DNA of 64,000 nt from Streptomyces sp. NBC_00237 (GTDB lineage: Bacteria > Actinomycetota > Actinomycetes > Streptomycetales > Streptomycetaceae), in the NCBI RefSeq assembly GCF_026342435.1, contig NZ_JAPEMT010000001.1, positions 2,288,501 to 2,352,500 of the forward strand, read 5' to 3'. The position numbers and the translations under genes are program-made. The notes under the pieces were generated by a model. That model did not search any database, was not told the origin of the DNA, and worked only from the letters and a program-made list of their open reading frames with translations. This document shows positions 59,959 to 64,000 of the stretch, in pieces; positions within the stretch are counted from its first letter, which is position 1; every line of letters starts with the position of its first letter.

Positions 59959-60525
59959 ATGGAGTCTCACGAGGGCTGTTATTTACCGGCATGCACCGAA
60001 TGGGCCGAAGTGCGTCCGGCTACGAAGAGTGACCTGCCGCAGGTGGTGGGCCTGGGCATCACCGCGTACGGAGGCGACGCCTACAGCCCTCATGTGCTCC
60101 GCCAGCTCCTGGACGTGCACGGTGAGGGAGTGCTCGTCCTCGAAGGACGGGAGGAGCCCGACGGGCCCGGCACGGGCGACGGCGCGGTCGGTGTCGCTGG
60201 TGCCGCTGGTGCCGCTGGTGTCGTGGGGTACGTACTCGTCGCCCGTTCCCCTCGTACGCGCGTGAGCTGGGTGCTCGACCTCGTCGTCGACAAGCGGTTC
60301 CAGGGACTCGGCTTCGGGCGCCGCCTGCTGTCCGCCGCCGTACGCAGGGCCGAGCGCGACGGCGTCAGTGCCCTCCGCGTGACGGCGGAGCCGGGCAACC
60401 GTGCGGCCGTCGAGCTCTGCCGATCGCTGGACTTCGTCGTGGAGAGCGACGACCCCGACTACTTCGGGCCCGGCGAGCGCCGCCTCGTGCTGTGCCGTCT
60501 CGGCAGCAGGTACCCCATGCGGTGA
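59959..60525 (+). CDS. GNAT-family N-acetyltransferase with a TTA codon
   Basis: A 188-aa GNAT protein. AEVRPATKSDLPQVVGLG, LDLVVDKRFQGLGFGRRLLSAAV (acetyl-CoA loop QGLGFG) and NRAAVELCRSLDF are the family motifs. An Ala/Gly/Val insert (GVAGAAGAAGVVG) interrupts the sheet. Codon 9 is TTA (59983-59985), the rare Leu codon read by the bldA tRNA in Streptomyces, so translation may be tied to development. GAGGAGATGAGG supplies the ribosome binding site. It is related to the GNAT at 49039. Confidence 0.85.
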   Translation: MESHEGCYLPACTEWAEVRPATKSDLPQVVGLGITAYGGDAYSPHVLRQLLDVHGEGVLVLEGREEPDGPGTGDGAVGVAGAAGAAGVVGYVLVARSPRTRVSWVLDLVVDKRFQGLGFGRRLLSAAVRRAERDGVSALRVTAEPGNRAAVELCRSLDFVVESDDPDYFGPGERRLVLCRLGSRYPMR

Positions 60526-60549
60526 GGAGCGCGGGGGCGGCGGCCGGTG

Positions 60550-60690
60550 TCAGCCGGTCGTCGAGCCGCCGTCCACCGTGAACTCCGTGCCCGTGACGTA
60601 CGACGACGCGTCCGACACCAGGAACCGCACCGGCTCTCCGACCTCCTCGGGGCGGCCCACCCGGCCCAGCGGGAGGTGCGACCAGTCACA
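60550..60690 (-). pseudogene. C-terminal fragment of a short-chain dehydrogenase
   Basis: Only the last 46 or so residues remain: [27 protein letters not shown] and [11 protein letters not shown] then stop. These are the classic SDR C-terminal motifs (PxGRxGxPEE, S(D)xASYVTG, VDGG). No Rossmann or catalytic YxxxK part exists upstream; the sequence loses resemblance beyond 60690. Confidence 0.8.
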
Positions 60691-60735
60691 GACAAACCCG
60701 CACGTTCAGCCTACGAGGACCGCCCCACCCCATCC

Positions 60736-60952
60736 TCACCTGGGCACACGCCCGTAGGTCCGCCGGAAGAACAGCAGCTGCTCACCCTCCCGGCGCGCCG
60801 AAGGCGCCCGGCGTCCACCCGACCTCCGCGAACCTGTCCACGCCCGCCGCCCGGATCTTCGGCCGGGTCGACGACGTGTGCGCCGGGCAGAAGCAGATCA
60901 GCGGCGGGTCGAGCGAGACCGACGAGAACGACCGCACGGCCATGCCCGTCCT
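60736..60952 (-). pseudogene. Remnant of a flavin reductase-like gene
   Basis: Three collinear pieces of a DIM6/NTAB-type flavin reductase: MAVRSFSSVSLDPPLICFCP, then KIRAAG joined directly to VDRFAEVGWTPGAFGAP and an early stop at 60782, then LLFFRRTYGRVPR and a stop at 60736. The middle of the protein and the N-terminus are missing, with at least one deletion and a frame change. Confidence 0.7.
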
Positions 60953-60953
60953 T

Positions 60954-61003
60954 GTTTCTCCTCGGTATGTGCCCGACAGTTTCTACTAGGTATGTGCCTG
61001 ACA
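60954..61003. repeat. 25-bp tandem duplication
   Basis: GTTTCTMCTMGGTATGTGCC followed by YGACA occurs twice in direct succession (60954-60978 and 60979-61003), 22 of 25 bases identical. It abuts the flavin reductase remnant. Read in reverse each unit starts TGTCRGGCACATACC, which could be a relic of a mobile-element end. Confidence 0.75.
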
Positions 61004-61020
61004 GAAACAGCTCTGACGGG

Positions 61021-61095
61021 ATACCGGCGCCGAATCCGTGGTGCCGGACGGCTGGCTGTGCACGGGAGAGGTGGGCATCCTTGATGCCCCCGGGA
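61021..61095 (+). pseudogene. Possible scrap of an AMP-dependent acyl-CoA ligase
   Basis: In the frame of the following dehydrogenase gene, PDGWLCTGEVGILDAPGK resembles the DGWLHTGDxGxxDxxG motif of acyl-CoA synthetases. Nothing else of that enzyme is present. The resemblance is short and may be chance, but the position next to an acyl-CoA dehydrogenase fits. Confidence 0.4.
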
Positions 61096-61142
61096 AACCT
61101 GCCCTTCACCGACCGGAACCCAGGAGAGGGAGCCCCACTCGT

Positions 61143-62270
61143 ATGAACGCGCGCACCCCCGCCCACCCCGCAGGCACCCTGAACCCCACCGAGGAGCAGG
61201 AGGAGCTGAGGGTGGCCGTCCGGTCCGTCCTCGCCCGGCACGAGGGCCCCGCTGCCTGGCAGCCCCTCACCCGCGACATCGGCGTCGCCGCCCTCGCGAT
61301 ACCCGAGGAGTACGGCGGCCTCGGCTGCGAGGGACGCACCGAAGTGCACGTTGTCATGGAGGAGTTGGGCCGCGCGCTGAGCCCCGTCCCCTACCTGGGC
61401 TCCGCCGTCCTCGCCACCGAGGCCCTGATCGCCTCCGGCAACGACGAGGTGTGCGCCCGCCTCCTGCCGTCCCTCGCCGAAGGGGCCTCGGTCGCCGCCC
61501 TCGCCTGGGCCGAGGCCGACGGCGAGAACGCGCGCGGCACCTGGGAGGCCGCCGAGCTCACCGCGTACGCCGAGGAGAGCACGGCCACCGGCGACTGGCT
61601 GCTCACCGGAACCAAGGAGTACGTCCCCACCGCCGACGCGCCCGACGTCCTCCTCGCCCTCGCCCGCACCCCCGGGGGTCTCGCGCTCTTCGAAGTCCCG
61701 CACCCCGAGGGCCTGTTCCTGCCCCTCCCCGCGATGGACCGCACCCGCCCGCTCGGCCGGATCGTCCTGGACGCCACTGCGGCCCGGCTGATCAGCACCG
61801 AAGGGGCGCGCATCGCCTCCCGGGTCCGCGACCTGGCGATCACGGCACTCGCCGCCGAACAGGTCGGGGCCGCCGCCCGCGCCCTGGAGATCACCGTCCA
61901 GTACGCCAAGGACCGCGTCCAGTTCGGCCGCCCCATCGGCTCCTTCCAGGCCGTCAAGCACCGCATCGCCGACGCGTACGTCCTCCTGGAGGCGGCCCGT
62001 TCCCTCGCTCTCGCCGCCGCCGACTCGGGGGCCGCGCCCGGTCCGGCCGCAGCCGCGAAGGCCGCGTGCTCACAGGCGTACCAGCACGTCTCCGGCGAGA
62101 TGATCCAGCTGCACGGCGGCATCGGCATCACCTGGGAACACCCCGCCCACGACTTCTTCAAGCGCGCCCACGGCACCGCCCACTTCCTCGGCTCGCCCGA
62201 CACCCACCGCGCCCGCCTGGCGAAACTCCTGGGATTCACCGCCGCGTCCAGGGCGGAAGTGCTCGCGTAA
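61143..62270 (+). CDS. Acyl-CoA dehydrogenase
   Basis: A 375-aa FAD enzyme of the acyl-CoA dehydrogenase family. IPEEYGGLG, the central domain (GTKEYVPTADAPDVLLAL) and the C-terminal helical domain with QYAKDRVQFGRPIGSFQAVKH and QLHGGIGITWEHPAH are present. The usual catalytic Glu position cannot be confirmed by eye, and the sequence resembles the shorter PaaA/steroid-type members. The ATG at 61143 is preferred; the open frame to 61038 includes the ligase-like scrap. GAGAGGGAG lies upstream. Confidence 0.88.
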   Translation: MNARTPAHPAGTLNPTEEQEELRVAVRSVLARHEGPAAWQPLTRDIGVAALAIPEEYGGLGCEGRTEVHVVMEELGRALSPVPYLGSAVLATEALIASGNDEVCARLLPSLAEGASVAALAWAEADGENARGTWEAAELTAYAEESTATGDWLLTGTKEYVPTADAPDVLLALARTPGGLALFEVPHPEGLFLPLPAMDRTRPLGRIVLDATAARLISTEGARIASRVRDLAITALAAEQVGAAARALEITVQYAKDRVQFGRPIGSFQAVKHRIADAYVLLEAARSLALAAADSGAAPGPAAAAKAACSQAYQHVSGEMIQLHGGIGITWEHPAHDFFKRAHGTAHFLGSPDTHRARLAKLLGFTAASRAEVLA

Positions 62271-62314
62271 CCTCGGGCGGACCGATCACGTCGTACGGAA
62301 GAAGGCCCGGTCCG

Positions 62315-62899
62315 ATGAAGCTCCTGCGCGCGGCGGACCGCAGTGCCGTCCCCTGGAAGAACGGCGGCGGCATCACCCGGGAGATCGCCGCCCGCCCCGA
62401 GGGGGCCGGGTCGGCGGACTTCGGGTGGCGGGTCAGCCTCGCGGAGGTGGCCGCCGACGGCCCGTTCTCGGCGTTCCCCGGCGTGGACCGCGTCCTGACC
62501 ATGGTCGAGGGGGAGGGCATGGACCTCACTCTGGAGGGCGTCGGCCCGCGCCGGGTGGACGCCCGCTTCGTCCCGCAGCGCTTCCCCGGCGACGTACCCA
62601 CCGGCTGCCGTCTGCTCGGCGGCCGCGTGGTCAACCTCAACGTCATGCACCGCAGGGGAAGTTCGTACGCGGCGGAGGTCGAGGTCGTGACCGGGGACGT
62701 GACGACGGGCGGAGCCCCGGAGCCCGGCTCCACCCGGATCGTGGTGCCGCTGGACGCCGGAGCCGTCCTGCGGAGGCGCGGGGACGCGCCGCTGGAGCTG
62801 GAGCGGTACGACGCGCTGGTGTTCACGGACCCCGCCCCTCCTCCCGCCCTGATCCGCAGCGAAGGCCGCACGGCGGTGCTGACCCTGCGCCACCCCTGA
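62315..62899 (+). CDS. HutD-family protein
   Basis: A 194-aa cupin-type protein of the HutD/Ves family. SAVPWKNGGGITREIA is the diagnostic N-terminal motif, and FGWRVSLAEVAADGPFSAFPGVDR with VNLNVMHRR completes the bicupin. HutD is associated with histidine utilisation in other bacteria, but no hut genes are visible here. The ATG at 62315 follows GGAAGAAGG. Confidence 0.87.
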   Translation: MKLLRAADRSAVPWKNGGGITREIAARPEGAGSADFGWRVSLAEVAADGPFSAFPGVDRVLTMVEGEGMDLTLEGVGPRRVDARFVPQRFPGDVPTGCRLLGGRVVNLNVMHRRGSSYAAEVEVVTGDVTTGGAPEPGSTRIVVPLDAGAVLRRRGDAPLELERYDALVFTDPAPPPALIRSEGRTAVLTLRHP

Positions 62900-62911
62900 G
62901 CGTGCGGCCGG

Positions 62912-63832
62912 TCAGACCACCCAGTCCGGGTCGACCTCCAGGCCCGAGATCCGGGTGAACTGCTCGTCGCTGAGCGGGAGGTGCAGCGCGCCGAAGTTGT
63001 CCGCGAGATGAGCGGGGGAGGACGTGCCCGGCAGCGGCACCACGTGGGGCGACCGGTGCAGGTGCCAGGCCAGCGCGACCTGCGCCGGGGTGGCGCCCAG
63101 CTCCTTCGCGACGGCCGCCACCGGACTGTCGTCGGCGGTGTGCGCGCCCATGGCCACCGGGTGGTACGGCAGGAACGCGATGCCGCGCCCCGCCGTGTAG
63201 TCGACGACGTCCTCGTGCTGGCGGGCCGCCAGGTTGTACACGTTCTGCACGGCGGCGACGGGCACGACCTCCTGGGCCGCCTCGATCTCGGCGACGGTCA
63301 CCTCCGAGAGACCGATGTGCCGGACCTTGCCCTCCTCCTGGAGCTGCTTGAGCGCGCCCAGTTGGTCGGCGAGCGGGTACTCGGGGTCGATGCGGTGCAG
63401 GTAGAGGAGGTCGATCCGCTCGGTGCGCAACCGGCGCAGGCTCAGCTCGGCCTGCTGGCGGAGATAGGCGGGGTGCCCGTGCGTCACCCACTCGAAGGGG
63501 CCGGGCCGTACGACGCCGACCTTCGTCGCCACCGCCACCCGGTCGCGGAACGGGGCCAGGGCCTCGGCGAGCAGCTCCTCGTTGGTGCCGAGCGCATAGG
63601 CGTCGGCGGTGTCGAAGAGGTCGACACCCAGCTCGACGGCCGTGCGGAGGAGGGCGACGGTCTCGCCTCGGTCGGTGACCGGCCCCCATACCGGGGCGGT
63701 GATGCCGCTGCGGGCGTCGGGGGCGTCGGCGAGCCGCATGGCTCCGTAACCGACGCGGTGGACGGGAAGGTCGCCGCCGAGGAGGAAGAGGGGGGAAGAG
63801 GTGCTGGTGGTGCTGGTGTTGTTGTTCGTCAT
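62912..63832 (-). CDS. Aldo/keto reductase
   Basis: A 306-aa NADP-dependent oxidoreductase. GYGAMRLAD, DLFDTADAYALGTNEELLAEAL (catalytic Asp and Tyr), AVATKVGVVRPG (Lys), DLLYLHRIDPEYPLADQ (His) and LPGTSSPAHLADNFGAL (cofactor loop) form the full AKR set. The N-terminus is Asn/Thr/Ser-rich (MTNNNTSTTSTSS). It is transcribed divergently from a MerR-type regulator and carries a MerR-style promoter. Confidence 0.93.
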   Translation of the reverse strand: MTNNNTSTTSTSSPLFLLGGDLPVHRVGYGAMRLADAPDARSGITAPVWGPVTDRGETVALLRTAVELGVDLFDTADAYALGTNEELLAEALAPFRDRVAVATKVGVVRPGPFEWVTHGHPAYLRQQAELSLRRLRTERIDLLYLHRIDPEYPLADQLGALKQLQEEGKVRHIGLSEVTVAEIEAAQEVVPVAAVQNVYNLAARQHEDVVDYTAGRGIAFLPYHPVAMGAHTADDSPVAAVAKELGATPAQVALAWHLHRSPHVVPLPGTSSPAHLADNFGALHLPLSDEQFTRISGLEVDPDWVV

Positions 63833-63839
63833 GCAAGGA

Positions 63840-63871
63840 ACGCTAGGAGCTCACACCGGTGTGAGGTTCAA
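63840..63871 (-). promoter_or_regulatory. MerR-type promoter with palindrome in the spacer
   Basis: On the minus strand TTGAAC (63866-63871) and TAGCGT (63840-63845) are separated by 20 nt, longer than the usual 17. The perfect palindrome CTCACACCGGTGTGAG (63850-63865) fills the gap. This is the layout of MerR-family operators, and the adjacent divergent gene encodes such a regulator. Confidence 0.75.
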
Positions 63872-63892
63872 GCGACTGTGAGGGGGATCACG

Positions 63893-64000
63893 TTGAAGAT
63901 CGGTGAGCTGTCGAAGGCGACCGGGGTGAGCGTACGGCTGCTGCGCTACTACGAGGAGCAGGAACTGCTCGCCGCCACGCGCACCGGCGGGGGGCATCGC
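63893..64000 (+). CDS. MerR-family transcriptional regulator, 3' end outside window
   Basis: The visible 36 codons encode a MerR helix-turn-helix: KIGELSKATGVSVRLLRYYEEQELL, followed by the wing. The TTG at 63893 has GAGGGGG 7 nt in front and gives the usual short N-terminus; a GTG at 63878 in the same frame is possible. It probably controls the divergent aldo/keto reductase gene through the palindrome at 63850. The effector-binding domain is not in the window. Confidence 0.88.
   Translation, partial: MKIGELSKATGVSVRLLRYYEEQELLAATRTGGGHR

Overview
The window is high-GC actinobacterial chromosome, almost certainly Streptomyces. The reasons are extreme GC at third codon positions, frequent GTG starts, tight 4-nt gene overlaps, many apparently leaderless genes, and a his/trp region laid out in the streptomycete way (hisD-hisC-hisB-small membrane ORF-hisH-priA-ridA-hisF, then hisI-trpE and trpC-trpM-trpB-trpA). 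I found no tRNA, rRNA, CRISPR array, intact insertion sequence or prophage. I do not name a species.

Layout. 0-8.4 kb: the end of an NYN-domain gene, an ABC exporter pair, a membrane protein, then on the minus strand a 24-residue ribosomal-type peptide (bL37-like), a YbaK deacylase, a Lon-substrate-domain protein and two poorly known proteins. 8.5-14.3 kb: the compact his operon. 14.4-18.5 kb: a P450, an MFS exporter and a TIGR03085 protein, separated by dense repeats. 18.6-25.7 kb: hisI-trpE, trp-associated membrane proteins, trpC, the tiny trpM, trpB and trpA. PriA in the his operon would supply the isomerase step missing from trp. 25.8-28.1 kb: a membrane-anchored thioredoxin-fold protein and lgt. 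28.1-34.4 kb (minus): a CoA-ester lyase, a CoA transferase, a ribokinase and ADP-ribosylglycohydrolase genes, one broken and one a double-domain fusion through a dispersed repeat. 34.7-41.9 kb: a VIT-family transporter and the glutamate synthase pair gltB-gltD.

42.1-59.7 kb is the accessory part. A minus-strand operon resembles the conserved but uncharacterised SCO2521-SCO2525 set: a SAM methyltransferase, a large helical protein, a P-loop protein with a variant KGGTGRS loop, two orphan proteins and a membrane-anchored protein. After it come an acetyltransferase, an operon of a membrane protein, a cupin-like protein and an inositol-phosphatase-like enzyme, and a divergent pair: an ion-transporter-like permease and a 2020-residue protein. 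That protein has a TIR domain, a metallophosphoesterase fold that has lost its metal ligands, a NACHT ATPase, pentapeptide repeats and about 15 WD40 repeats. Its architecture is that of a STAND-type sensor/effector, as found in bacterial conflict systems.

59.9-64 kb: a second acetyltransferase with a TTA codon, a gene graveyard (SDR, flavin reductase and acyl-ligase scraps), an acyl-CoA dehydrogenase, a HutD-family protein, and an aldo/keto reductase divergent from a MerR regulator cut by the window edge.

Modular dispersed repeats recur at about 3.8, 17.5, 21.7, 26.8, 33.3 and 53.5 kb. One module can be compared with an unoccupied copy of its site, and one copy lies inside a gene.
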